64,000 bases of DNA, taken from NCBI GenBank assembly GCA_003223025.1, contig QHXR01000003.1, forward strand, positions 13,697 through 77,696, in the 5' to 3' direction. This DNA comes from Acidobacteriota bacterium (GTDB taxonomy: Bacteria; Acidobacteriota; Blastocatellia; Pyrinomonadales; Pyrinomonadaceae). Below the pieces are notes generated by a model, which did no database searches, was not told the origin of the DNA, and saw only the letters and a program-made list of their open reading frames with translations. The translations under genes were made by a program, and so were the position numbers. Position 1 is the first letter of the stretch; each line of letters starts with the position of its first letter. Positions 55,604-64,000 of this stretch are shown in pieces.

Positions 55604-55750
55604 GCGGATGCGACTTGACCGCAGGCAGCCTGCCTGCACGCCGAGGCTTCCGAGGGCGTGGAACTACTATGATTCGACAACACAGAAGCTGACATCGGCC
55701 GAAGCGGCGATGTCAGGCAGGCAGGCTGCCTGCGGTCCAGTCGCGTCCGC
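55604..55750. repeat. MITE-like inverted-repeat element, copy B
   Basis: Arms 55604-55637 and 55717-55750 are 34-nt inverted repeats with two mismatches, starting GCGGATGCGACTTGACCGC. It shares termini and the internal ACGCCG-GGCTTCCG-GGCGT motif with copy A at 26314. No ORF inside. Confidence 0.9.
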
Positions 55751-55971
55751 GATCCGTTGCAGTTGAATTCGGCTATTCAGTTCCAGCCAGAACCCACCCG
55801 CGACCGCAGGCGGTACTGACAAGACGAGGTGTAGTTGATCATCATCCACGGGCAGCCCGCGGCGGGTTAACTCACCGTCGCAAAGGCACCAAGACGCAAA
55901 GAGTGCCGACGTAAAAGATTGGTCGGTTCGGGAGCAGCGGATCATTAATGTAATATTACGGTTCGAAGTTC

Positions 55972-56021
55972 AGACAGAATGATTCGGACCGACAGCCGGT
56001 TTCATTCTGTCTTTTTATTTT
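55972..56021 (+). terminator. Strong hairpin with T-run directly before a gene start
   Basis: AGACAGAATGA / TCATTCTGTCT (11-bp arms, 55972-55982 with 56002-56012), inner ACCG/CGGT stem, then TTTTTATTTT, ending nine bases before ATG 56031. Either a late terminator or an attenuator for the next gene. Confidence 0.75.
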
Positions 56022-56030
56022 GGTGGGATT

Positions 56031-56504
56031 ATGAAATACAAACATGAAAGCGAGGTGATCGATCTCGTCCGATCGTTCGAGGATGCAACCGTCCGGCACG
56101 ACGATTGGAAACATGCAGAGCATCTCGTCGTCGCACTTTATTATTTGACACGGCACGATCTCGACACGGCTTACGAAAAGATGCGCGGCGGAATTCTGAA
56201 TCTGCTCGAGAACGCTTTCAAAGTCGATCTGAAAAAGGAGATGCCCTACCACGAAACGATCACACTCTTCTGGATGCGCACCGTTGCAGAATTCAACCCG
56301 TCGAAGAATGGAGCATCACTTCTCGAAAAAGCGAATGAGGTCGCCTGCAAATGGGACAAGGATTATCCGCTGACATTCTATAGTCGCGAATTGCTGTTCT
56401 CGGATGAAGCCAGACGGCGATTTGTCGAACCCGACCTTGTGGATAAGAGTGTTCGAAACGGATCGCGGAACTCCGGCACGAACAAAGTCTCAAAAATAAA
56501 ATAG
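56031..56504 (+). CDS. Hypothetical helical protein
   Basis: A 157-residue protein with no recognised domain name. KHAEHLVVALYYLTRHDLDTAYEKMRG suggests a helical bundle, and the tail is basic (KSVRNGSRNSGTNKVSKIK). ATG 56031 follows GGTGGG. Its leader contains a terminator-like hairpin ending nine bases before the start, so expression may be attenuated. The stop lies in another hairpin (56503-56527). Confidence 0.6.
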   Translation: MKYKHESEVIDLVRSFEDATVRHDDWKHAEHLVVALYYLTRHDLDTAYEKMRGGILNLLENAFKVDLKKEMPYHETITLFWMRTVAEFNPSKNGASLLEKANEVACKWDKDYPLTFYSRELLFSDEARRRFVEPDLVDKSVRNGSRNSGTNKVSKIK

Positions 56505-56527
56505 CGGACGCGTAATGCGTGTCCGCT
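56503..56527 (+). terminator. Hairpin at gene end
   Basis: AGCGGACGCG - TAATG - CGTGTCCGCT, one wobble pair; the stop codon TAG is at its 5' edge. T-run is weak. Confidence 0.5.
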
Positions 56528-56561
56528 GCTTCAGTTCACCTTCAATTCTTGCCTTCGCAGA

Positions 56562-57080
56562 TCAAGGAACAGTAGTCTGCCCGTTGAAGGTGAGCGTGAA
56601 AGACGTCGCCATATTCCTTTGAGCCTTTGCCGGATTTGCTTCTCCCGACTGCTGTTCCTCTTTCTCATCGTTCTCGTAAAAAGCGGACGTGCCGTAGTTT
56701 GCTTGCCACATCATGAGATCGTTTGAGCCGATCGACGAACGCACCAGGAGGACCGTGCAACTTTCGATCGGGCTTGTCGAATTGCTGTTTCTTAGAAACC
56801 ATGTCCCTGTAGTCGGGTCGTAGACTGTTGAGGCACGATCCGTGCTGACCGGAACCGCATTTGCGAAATTCCGGCTGGCGAAACAGTCTGCTTCCGTTCT
56901 TGCGGGTATGGCCGCTTCAAAAATGACGAAGTTCCGGTCTGGCGGTGCCGGAAAATTCACCTCCGTGACCACCTTGTCCGGGGACGGATACTTTACTCCG
57001 AACTTTATAGTCTGCGCGCCGCTTACGCCGGCAAAAACCAGTAGCCCTAACATAGCGATAAAAATGTTCGATCGTTTCAT
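56562..57080 (-). CDS. Secreted hypothetical protein
   Basis: A 172-residue exported protein with signal peptide (MKRSNIFIAMLGLLVFAGVSGAQ). The mature part is beta-rich with two cysteines and acidic C-terminal stretch (YENDEKEEQQSGEANP). No known family. ATG 57080 with AGGAG nine bases upstream. It is divergent from the ECF sigma gene across 141 bp and may share control with it. Confidence 0.65.
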   Translation of the reverse strand: MKRSNIFIAMLGLLVFAGVSGAQTIKFGVKYPSPDKVVTEVNFPAPPDRNFVIFEAAIPARTEADCFASRNFANAVPVSTDRASTVYDPTTGTWFLRNSNSTSPIESCTVLLVRSSIGSNDLMMWQANYGTSAFYENDEKEEQQSGEANPAKAQRNMATSFTLTFNGQTTVP

Positions 57081-57221
57081 TTCAATTTCTCCTTTCTTTA
57101 GTGCGGGCATTTCCCTGCCCGCTAGAGAATGCGTTAGAGACGAGGATTAACTATCACGATCGAGGAATATTTTTTCTCACGGGCGAAAAAGTCTTGTTTG
57201 CGATAAAATCGCAAGCTCAAC

Positions 57222-57788
57222 GTGCCCAACCACGATTCACAAAATTTGACCGAGATCCTGCAGCGATGGAGCGAGGGTGATGCGGAAGCGCTCGATAAAC
57301 TCACCCCTGTCGTCTATGCGGAGCTGCACCGCATCGCAAAGCGCTATATGGGCCGCGAGCGCGAAGGTCATACTCTTCAAACTACGGCTCTCGTGAACGA
57401 AGCTTACGTTAGGCTAATCGATTGGAAGACCGCGAAGTGGCAGAACCGCGCACACTTCTTTGGAGTTTCTGCTCAACTCATGCGCCGGATCCTCGTCGAT
57501 TTCGCGCGGAAACGTCCGAGCAAAAGAGCCGCCGCGCTTCAACAAGTTTCCCTCGAAGAGGCGTTCATCGTAACGAATGAGAAGGATGCCGATCTTGTAG
57601 CTCTGGATGAAGCGCTGACTGAGCTCGCAACATTTGACGAACGCAAGGCACGAATCGTCGAGCTGAAGTTTTTCGGCGGGCTTAGCGTCGAAGAAACTGC
57701 CGAGGTGATCGGTGTTTCGGCCGTCACGGTCATGCGTGAGTGGCAAAAAGCAAAGGCCTGGCTGTATCTGCAGTTGAATAAGACCTGA
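57222..57788 (+). CDS. ECF-type sigma factor, acidobacterial family
   Basis: A 188-residue sigma factor. Region 2: EILQRWSEGDAEALDKL ... VNEAYVRLIDWKTAKWQNRAHFFGVSAQLMRRILVDFARKR; region 4: FDERKARIVELKFFGGLSVEETAEVIGVSAVTVMREWQKAKAWL. It belongs to the ECF subfamily common in Acidobacteriota and Planctomycetes, often linked to Ser/Thr kinases rather than anti-sigma factors. GTG start. No anti-sigma gene is adjacent; the kinase at 59353 is a likely partner. Confidence 0.93.
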   Translation: MPNHDSQNLTEILQRWSEGDAEALDKLTPVVYAELHRIAKRYMGREREGHTLQTTALVNEAYVRLIDWKTAKWQNRAHFFGVSAQLMRRILVDFARKRPSKRAAALQQVSLEEAFIVTNEKDADLVALDEALTELATFDERKARIVELKFFGGLSVEETAEVIGVSAVTVMREWQKAKAWLYLQLNKT

Positions 57789-57905
57789 CATGTTCCGATG
57801 GGTGAAAATTTCGGACAAAGATGGAGGAGATGAAAGGGATGAAGAAGAACAGCTCCTTTCATCCCTGTTTAGATTGCGGTTTGTCTTTCGGACCGCGACG
57901 TCAAA

Positions 57906-59186
57906 TTAAAAGTTGTGCTGCATTCCCGCCTTGAAAGCATTTACACCTGCGTTATAAAGCGAACCTGCCGACAGATCCGGCGAATTCGTCGCCATCACAA
58001 GATAGTAATTTTGCGGTAGCCTAATGATGACGGCCCGATAGCCTCGGCCCAAACTGTCGTCGCCGATGCCGTTTGACCATACGACATTGGGCATGTTGAA
58101 ATTGTCGGCCATCCAAGTGTCCGTTGTGCTTGTTCCCCAGACGAGACGATCGTTGGGATTCATCGCATCATTGAACATCAAGTTGCGAGCCTCGCTGTTA
58201 ACGATCGTATTGCTTGCACTGAAGTGCGCCATGTAGTTCGCCAGATCGCGCATCGACATGTAATAACCTCCCTCACCGCCGCAATGTCCCGTCGTGTCCA
58301 TATGACTGGAGATCCCGCCTTCCGAAAAGACCGCGTTTTTCGATGAGTAGTAATACGCCGCAGTAGTCTGAAGCGTATTCGCCGCGTCGCAGTTCGGATT
58401 GATCGCCGGTGTCATCTGATCCCAGATTCGCGTTTTCATGATCGAGTGCATCGATGTTCCGGCGGCTCCTTTCACATATTGATCCGCGTTCGGCTGATTT
58501 AAGCCGTAGGTGTTGATCACCGAGTTGTATGCCGTCTTTGCACCCGGATATTCGTACATCGTCAGCAGGTAGCCGTTGAGCACAAAATTGATATTCGCGT
58601 ACTCGCGGGTGCCGTGTTGCGAACTATAAAATCCGTCGTTGTCCTTCAGATAGTCCAGCACGCCGCGTCCGGTTACGCTCGATTTATCGGTGTCGAATCC
58701 CGATCGATGCTGCAGAAGTTCGCGGATCGTGATGTCCTCGATCCCGGCTTTATTACCCGTGACCCACACATCGGGAACGATCGTCGTAAACGGTCTGTTT
58801 AACTTTTGTGAAAGCGACTGCCCCTGGTCCCATGATCCGCCCGGTCCGGCTCCATTAACCATCAGATGAAGCATCGCAGTACCTGACAGGAACTTTGCCA
58901 GGCTTCCGATGTTTGTCGGTGTCGAAGTGGTCATCGTCAGATAACCGTCGGCCAATCCCTCCGCAAGCCCGCCTGCACCTTCGGTAACCATTTGACCGTT
59001 CTTGATGAGAACGTACTGGTAGCCCATGACATTGCCTGCGACCGCGTTTGTCAGGCTCTGGTCGAATGCGGGTTGATTGAATGTTATGTACCCGATCGTA
59101 CCGGGACCGCCACCGATCTGCGCGAACGACGTCTGCGTAAGAAGAGCGGTAAAAAGAACTAAGATAACTGTTGATTTTAACTTCAC
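57906..59186 (-). CDS. Secreted serine hydrolase, beta-lactamase class C type
   Basis: A 426-residue exported protein with signal peptide (VKLKSTVILVLFTALLTQT). The nucleophile is Ser95 in SLAKFLSG (SxxK, Lys98), YANINFV supplies the Tyr of the YxN motif. Fold is that of esterases, D-peptidases and class C beta-lactamases. GTG 59186 is chosen because TCGGAGG lies about eight bases upstream; a longer in-frame extension to 59450 is antisense to the kinase gene start. It lies between the ECF sigma gene and the kinase gene in the opposite direction. Confidence 0.88.
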   Translation of the reverse strand: MKLKSTVILVLFTALLTQTSFAQIGGGPGTIGYITFNQPAFDQSLTNAVAGNVMGYQYVLIKNGQMVTEGAGGLAEGLADGYLTMTTSTPTNIGSLAKFLSGTAMLHLMVNGAGPGGSWDQGQSLSQKLNRPFTTIVPDVWVTGNKAGIEDITIRELLQHRSGFDTDKSSVTGRGVLDYLKDNDGFYSSQHGTREYANINFVLNGYLLTMYEYPGAKTAYNSVINTYGLNQPNADQYVKGAAGTSMHSIMKTRIWDQMTPAINPNCDAANTLQTTAAYYYSSKNAVFSEGGISSHMDTTGHCGGEGGYYMSMRDLANYMAHFSASNTIVNSEARNLMFNDAMNPNDRLVWGTSTTDTWMADNFNMPNVVWSNGIGDDSLGRGYRAVIIRLPQNYYLVMATNSPDLSAGSLYNAGVNAFKAGMQHNF

Positions 59187-59352
59187 GATACTAACCTCCG
59201 AGAATATTATTTTGCTGTCGGCTATTAAGCCCACAACCGAATGCGTGGAGGCCGTCCGGAAGCTATCATCGGATCGAATATTTTTTTTTGCTTGTGATAG
59301 ATTAGTAGCCCGGAACCTTCGATCACCCTTTGTTTCTGACACGATCGTCACC

Positions 59353-62220
59353 ATGGACCCTTCGAGGTGGAAAAAGATCGACGAACTCATCGACGCCGCT
59401 CTCGAGCTTCCTGAGAATGAGCGCGAGGCGTTTGTCGCCGTGAAGGCCAACGACGACGACGCTCTTCGCGACGAAGTTCTACATCTTCTCTCCGCTCAAA
59501 AAGACGGTGACACGTTCCTGCTAAAAACCGCGATGAGTGTCGCAGCAAAAGCGATAGTCGTCAGCGAGCGCGTCCCGCCCGCCTTCGGATATTTAAATAG
59601 AAAGATCGCAACCTACAAGATCGAGCGTCAGATCGGCGCCGGCGGTATGGGCGAGGTTTATCTCGCGTTCGACGAGAAGCTGAAACGCAAAGTCGCTCTA
59701 AAGATACTGCCCGCCGAATTCAAGTCGAATGATGAGCGGGTGAAGCGCTTCGAAACCGAGGCTCGCGTCATCTCATCGCTGAATCATCCGAACATCGTGA
59801 CGATCTACGATGTTGGAAACTTCGAAGGCGTCAACTATATCGCGACGGAATTTGTCGAAGGCAAAACTCTTCGCGATCTGATGGGCGGACAGTTCAAGAT
59901 CCGCAACATTATTATCAACTCGATCCAGATCTGCGACGCCCTTTCCGCGGCGCACAAAGAAGGTGTCATCCATCGCGACATCAAGCCGGAGAACATCATG
60001 ATCCGGAAAGACGGTTACGCAAAGATCCTCGACTTCGGTCTCGCAAAGCTCACCGAGATCAAACCCGACGAAGAACATGATTTCGCAAAGACATCCGAAG
60101 GAATGTTGATCGGAACACCGGCGTATATGTCGCCTGCTCAGATCAGCGATGAGGAACTGGATCATCGCACCGATCTCTGGAGTTGCGGCGTCGTGCTTTA
60201 TGAATTTCTTACTGGCAAAAATCCGTTCAAAGGCGCAAACCGTCAGGAAACATTCCAGGCGATCCTTTCGAAAGATCCGGACGCATGCAGCTCTTTCAAT
60301 CCGGCGGTTCCGGCGGACGTAGACAGGATCCTCGCGAAGCTGATGGAGAAGGACGTGTCGAAAACGTATCGCTCCGCAGCCGAACTCCGCGTCGACTTAA
60401 GGCGAGTGAAGCGTGAGATGGATTCGTCGCCATCCGGGAGCTCCGGTGGGGTGCGTTTGTTCAGCTCACAGTTTTCGATCTGGTCGAAGGTTTTTCTTGC
60501 GGCCGCGGGAATGGCGATTATAGTCGCCGTCGTTCTCGGAGCCTGGGCGCTTTTTATTCGTGACAGATCGAACACGGCGGTTAACGAATGGACCGAAGCG
60601 ACCCGGACGCAACTGACCGACGCCGCCGGCACGGAATATTTTCCGAGTCTTTCACCCGATGGCAAGTCGTACGCTTATGCAGCGAAAGTGAACGGCAGCT
60701 GGGATATCTTGCTGAGACGAGTAGGCGGAACAAATATCCAGAACCTGACCGCGAGTTCGACCGCGACCGATACGCAGCCGTCGTTCTCACCGGACGGAGA
60801 ATCGATCGCATTTCATTCGGATCGAGATCCGAAAGGAATCTACGTGATGGGTGCGACGGGAGAGAATCCGAGACGAATCCTGGACTTTGGTTATCATCCG
60901 TCATGGTCGCCGGATGGAAAGCAGCTCGTTGTTTCGACTCTCGGACGGGACTTTCCCGATACGAGGGCTTCGGTGCCGAGTGAGCTCTGGATCGTCGACG
61001 TATCGAGCGGCGAGCGTCGAGCCTTAACCAAAGCAGATGCCCGGCAGCCGGTCTGGTCGCCAGACGGAAAGTTGATCGCGTACTGGTTCATGCCGACCGC
61101 CAGCGGACGTAGCGATGTCGCGGTGATACCGGCGACGGGCGGCGAACCAAAATTGGTATGCAACGACGGGACGACTAACTGGAATCCGGTCTGGGCCCCC
61201 GACGGAAAGCATCTCTACTTCGCATCCGACCGCGGCGGCAGCATGGGGTTTTGGCGAATTCCGTTGGATGCTGAGGGCAATACGTTGTCCGGCCCCGAAG
61301 CCGTCGTTACGCCATCGAAATTCAGTAGCCATCTGACTTTCTCGCGAGACGGAAAACGTCTGATCTACGTATCGACCGACAACAGAGCGAACATTCGAGC
61401 GATGAAAGTGGATCCCGCAACATTAAAACCCACGGGCGATCCGTTTTGGATCACGAGCGGCGACCGCAAAGTTTCGCGGCCAGATCTTTCGCCTGACGGG
61501 GCTAGATTCGTCTTTCGAAATCCGCGACGAACGCAGGATGACATTGTAACGGTGGACGTCAACGGATCCGACATGCGCGATGTGACCAGCGATCTTGCTT
61601 TCGATCGTTACCCGCGTTGGTCACCCGACGGCAAACAGATCGTGTTTACGTCGGACAGGACCGGCAACTACGAGATCCACACGATAAACGCCGACGGTAC
61701 CGGTCTGCGTCGCGTGACATTTGCAAACGCCGAAGCGTCTTTTCCAATTTGGTCGCCCGACGGCGGTCGGATAGCTTACGGAGATAAATTCCGCGTCCAC
61801 ATTATCGACCTCACGCAGCCGTTTGATCAGCAATCGCTCACCACGCTAGCCGCCTACGACAATCCGAATTCTAAATTCGTCGCGTGGGATTGGTCGGGCG
61901 ACGGCGACAGACTCGCCGGAACTTTCAGCGGTGAACCGATGAAGGCCGGCTATTTTTCATTCAGCGAGCAGCGGTACGTTCCATTGGTCGATACGAGCTA
62001 TTACCCGATGTGGCTGCCCGATAGCCGCCGGATGCTTTTCGCGTCCAGAGGCGGGATCTCGGTTGTCGATATCGAATCGAAGAAGATTACGGAGATCGCT
62101 CGACTTCCGGAAGGTGAAATGACCGGACTCGGAATCAGTGATGACGGGACGTTGATCTATTACGTCGTCGATGAAGAAGAGGCTGATATCTGGATGCTCG
62201 ACGCCGCCCCGCCACGCTGA
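59353..62220 (+). CDS. Membrane Ser/Thr protein kinase with PD40/WD40-like sensor domain
   Basis: A 955-residue kinase. N-terminal ~85 residues (MDPSRWKKIDELIDAALELP) are typical of ECF-linked kinases. Kinase domain: IGAGGMGEVYLA, Lys117, HRDIKPEN with Asp209, DFG at 227-229 and GTPAYMSPAQI. A transmembrane helix near residues 378-400 (AAAGMAIIVAVVLGAWALF) leads to an external beta-propeller of PD40 repeats (each with SPDGKxIAY/xxWSPDG). It may phosphorylate the ECF sigma factor encoded upstream (inference by analogy with ECF43/kinase pairs). ATG 59353. Confidence 0.93.
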   Translation: MDPSRWKKIDELIDAALELPENEREAFVAVKANDDDALRDEVLHLLSAQKDGDTFLLKTAMSVAAKAIVVSERVPPAFGYLNRKIATYKIERQIGAGGMGEVYLAFDEKLKRKVALKILPAEFKSNDERVKRFETEARVISSLNHPNIVTIYDVGNFEGVNYIATEFVEGKTLRDLMGGQFKIRNIIINSIQICDALSAAHKEGVIHRDIKPENIMIRKDGYAKILDFGLAKLTEIKPDEEHDFAKTSEGMLIGTPAYMSPAQISDEELDHRTDLWSCGVVLYEFLTGKNPFKGANRQETFQAILSKDPDACSSFNPAVPADVDRILAKLMEKDVSKTYRSAAELRVDLRRVKREMDSSPSGSSGGVRLFSSQFSIWSKVFLAAAGMAIIVAVVLGAWALFIRDRSNTAVNEWTEATRTQLTDAAGTEYFPSLSPDGKSYAYAAKVNGSWDILLRRVGGTNIQNLTASSTATDTQPSFSPDGESIAFHSDRDPKGIYVMGATGENPRRILDFGYHPSWSPDGKQLVVSTLGRDFPDTRASVPSELWIVDVSSGERRALTKADARQPVWSPDGKLIAYWFMPTASGRSDVAVIPATGGEPKLVCNDGTTNWNPVWAPDGKHLYFASDRGGSMGFWRIPLDAEGNTLSGPEAVVTPSKFSSHLTFSRDGKRLIYVSTDNRANIRAMKVDPATLKPTGDPFWITSGDRKVSRPDLSPDGARFVFRNPRRTQDDIVTVDVNGSDMRDVTSDLAFDRYPRWSPDGKQIVFTSDRTGNYEIHTINADGTGLRRVTFANAEASFPIWSPDGGRIAYGDKFRVHIIDLTQPFDQQSLTTLAAYDNPNSKFVAWDWSGDGDRLAGTFSGEPMKAGYFSFSEQRYVPLVDTSYYPMWLPDSRRMLFASRGGISVVDIESKKITEIARLPEGEMTGLGISDDGTLIYYVVDEEEADIWMLDAAPPR

Positions 62221-62303
62221 TCCCGGATTTCACTTCCTGCCAAATCTGCCGCGAACTTTTCGGACTTCTCCATCGTCTACGGTAGTATAGTCCCTGAATT
62301 CAT

Positions 62304-63704
62304 ATGCTTAGATTCTTCAACACATTGTCACATCAGGTCGAAGAGTTCCACACGATCGAAGAAGGAAAGGTCCGGATGTACATTTGCGGGCCGACGGTCT
62401 GGAATTTTGCGCACATTGGGAACTTTCGGACCTTTACGTTCGGCGATGTTTTGCGCAGATATCTCAAGTTCAAGGGATACGAAGTCACGCACGTTTTTAA
62501 TCTCACCGATATCGATGACAGGATCATAAACGAAGCTTCGAAGCGACACATCAGTATCGACGAATTCACGGCTCCGTTCATCAACGCGTTCTGGGAAGAT
62601 TTTGATGCGCTCGGAATGGAACGGCCGGAAGTAACGCCTCGTGCGACGCATCACATTCCGGAGATGATCGACATCATCGCGAAGCTTCTCGAAAACGGAA
62701 AGGCGTACGAGTCCGAAGGCTCTATCTATTACCGCATCTCAGCGTTTCCAGAATACGGAAAACTGTCGCGGATAAGTTTCTCGGGCAACATCGCCGGTGC
62801 AAGCGAACGCATCGACACCGACAAGTACGAAAAGGAAGACGCACGCGACTTTGCACTTTGGAAACCCGTGGCCGAAGGCGAAGAGCCGGGTTGGGAAGCC
62901 CCGTTTGGACGCGGACGTCCGGGATGGCATATCGAGTGCTCGGCCATGTCGATGAAATATCTCGGCGAGACGTTCGATCTTCACGCCGGCGGCATGGATC
63001 TACAGTTTCCGCATCACGAGAATGAGATCGCGCAGTCGGAAGGTGCGACGGGAAAATTGTTTGCTCGCTATTGGATCCACAGTGAATTTCTGAAGATCGA
63101 CGACGTGACAATGTCGAAGTCGAAGGGAAACTTCTTCACGTTTCGCGATCTTCGTGAGCAGGGTTATTCGGCGCTGGCCATTCGCTATCTGTTATTGAGC
63201 GTGCCGACGCGAAAGCAGTTGAATTTCACGTTCGAAGGATTGCAAGGAGCAGAGTCGACGGTCGAGAGACTGCGAAATTTTCGTTCGCTCGTCACGGAGG
63301 CAAAAACGCCTGAAGGTTCGAATCAGGAAGTCGCGGCTCTGGTCACAAAGGCACTTACTGACTTCGAAGCGGCGATGGATGACGATTTCAATACCGCTGC
63401 GGCGCTCGCTTCGATCCACGATCTGGTTCGCGAGATCAATATCGTCATGACCGGCGAAGGCTTGTTGTCGAAAGACCGCGACGCAGTTTTGGATGCTATC
63501 GCGAAGTTCGATTCGGTGCTCGGGATATTTGGTTCGTCTGACAGGGGCTCGCTTGATGCAGAGATTGAAATTTTGGTTGAAGAGCGTGAAGAAGCCCGCC
63601 GTCAGCGAAACTTTGCGCGATCCGATGAGATCAGAGGTGAGTTAGCTGCTCAAGGAATTGTTCTCGAGGATACGAAGGATGGTGTCAGGTGGAAGAGGAA
63701 GTGA
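62304..63704 (+). CDS. cysS: Cysteinyl-tRNA synthetase
   Basis: A 466-residue class I synthetase charging tRNA-Cys. Cys28 in ICGPTVWNFAHIGN and the HIGN signature (residues 37-40), later zinc ligands WHIECSAMS and PHHENEIAQSEG, and TMSKSKGN for the KMSKS loop. DALR-like anticodon region to the end. Normal length. Its TGA stop overlaps the first unit of the GAGAAGT array. ATG 62304. Confidence 0.97.
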   Translation: MLRFFNTLSHQVEEFHTIEEGKVRMYICGPTVWNFAHIGNFRTFTFGDVLRRYLKFKGYEVTHVFNLTDIDDRIINEASKRHISIDEFTAPFINAFWEDFDALGMERPEVTPRATHHIPEMIDIIAKLLENGKAYESEGSIYYRISAFPEYGKLSRISFSGNIAGASERIDTDKYEKEDARDFALWKPVAEGEEPGWEAPFGRGRPGWHIECSAMSMKYLGETFDLHAGGMDLQFPHHENEIAQSEGATGKLFARYWIHSEFLKIDDVTMSKSKGNFFTFRDLREQGYSALAIRYLLLSVPTRKQLNFTFEGLQGAESTVERLRNFRSLVTEAKTPEGSNQEVAALVTKALTDFEAAMDDDFNTAAALASIHDLVREINIVMTGEGLLSKDRDAVLDAIAKFDSVLGIFGSSDRGSLDAEIEILVEEREEARRQRNFARSDEIRGELAAQGIVLEDTKDGVRWKRK

Positions 63705-63779
63705 GAAGTGAGAAGTGAGAAGTGAGAAGTGAGAAGTGAGAAGTGAGAAGTGAGAAGTGAGAAGTGAGAAGTGAGAAAG
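63703..63779. repeat. Heptanucleotide array, GAGAAGT x10
   Basis: Ten perfect GAGAAGT units (63703-63772) and GAGAAAG. The first unit overlaps the cysS stop codon. Confidence 0.97.
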
Positions 63780-63953
63780 GTCACGAGAGCTGTGAGTAAG
63801 AGCGGGGGCGAGCCCGCCTTCCTGACCTGCGAATGTGAGCTGTGAATTTTGAGAAGTGAATCGATACTTAAAACGAATGTCGAAAGTGAATCACATTCGC
63901 AGGTCAGGAAGGCGGGCTCGCCCCCGCTCTTACTCACAGCTCTCGTGACCTTT
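63776..63953. repeat. 178-bp element with perfect 63-nt terminal inverted repeats
   Basis: Arms 63776-63838 and 63891-63953 are exact reverse complements over 63 nt. They include a GC-rich block GAGCGGGGGCGAGCCCGCC. The 52-nt loop has a GAGAAGT-like fragment. No ORF. It directly follows the heptamer array and may be a MITE-like or hairpin element. Confidence 0.93.
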
Positions 63954-64000
63954 TCTCATCTCCAACCAAAAAACCGTCGTCGAATCGAACCTAGTCCCGT

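Noticed and set aside
55751-55971. Possible gene after MITE copy B
   Set aside because: Only repeat fragments (e.g. CACCAAGACGCAAAG near 55890) and no coherent coding frame.
59077-59352. N-terminal extension of the Ser/Thr kinase
   Set aside because: Antisense to the signal peptide of the serine hydrolase; the family N-terminus starts at ATG 59353.

Overview
The window looks like a chromosomal segment of an Acidobacteriota, most likely a Blastocatellia / Pyrinomonadaceae-type organism (inference). The reasons are a Ser/Thr kinase fused to PD40/WD40-like repeats next to an acidobacterial-type ECF sigma factor, a delta-60-repeat secreted protein, S10 peptidase, DUF2059, DUF3108 and DUF3574 proteins, a deoxyhypusine-synthase-like gene between speA and speB, frequent GTG/TTG starts, moderate GC, and many short tandem and inverted repeats between genes. 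No phage, transposase, CRISPR array or plasmid gene was seen.

Layout. 1-3.6 kb: a disrupted chorismate synthase, a DUF2059 protein, purD and a zinc-ribbon protein. 3.6-8.7 kb: two tandem APC-family permeases on the minus strand; the upstream-most part of the 3.9-5.9 kb copy carries a c-di-AMP (ydaO-type) riboswitch with a terminator, and both genes are bordered by tandem repeat arrays. 8.8-18.3 kb: membrane proteins, an operon of a membrane metallophosphoesterase plus an aldonolactone-oxidase-like flavoprotein, a matrixin protease, and a small polysaccharide-export-like group. 18-28 kb: MBL hydrolase and SDR, small proteins, a sensor kinase, two coupled amidohydrolases (the second frameshifted) and an S10 peptidase. 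28-32.5 kb: MogA/MoaB protein plus DUF3574, and a feoA-feoB-Cys-rich peptide-EamA operon behind a palindromic operator. 32.5-41.6 kb: a pyrF operon, an RRM protein, a CheY-like regulator, glnA with a long structured leader, an unknown membrane protein and a type IV pilin. 41.9-47.6 kb: the polyamine cluster speA / DHS-like / speB, then an HtrA protease. 47.8-64 kb: a large secreted delta-60/beta-helix protein, tRNA-Pro, MerR, thiL, DinB, VOC, HNH, ECF sigma, serine hydrolase, Ser/Thr kinase and cysS.

How genes work together. Iron uptake (FeoA/FeoB/Cys-rich peptide), putrescine and probably longer polyamine synthesis (SpeA, SpeB, DHS-like) and c-di-AMP-controlled ion or amino-acid uptake are the clearest modules. 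Kinase and ECF sigma factor probably form a signalling unit.

The most unusual signal is in the repeats. Heptanucleotide arrays (GAGAAGT, AAATCCC, AAATTTC, GATTTTG) and one nonanucleotide array repeatedly abut stop codons; heptamers also occur in frame inside feoB. Several 140-185 bp elements with long terminal inverted repeats are present, one with perfect 63-nt arms. Two genes (aroC and an amidohydrolase) carry frameshifts that may be real decay or sequencing/assembly errors.
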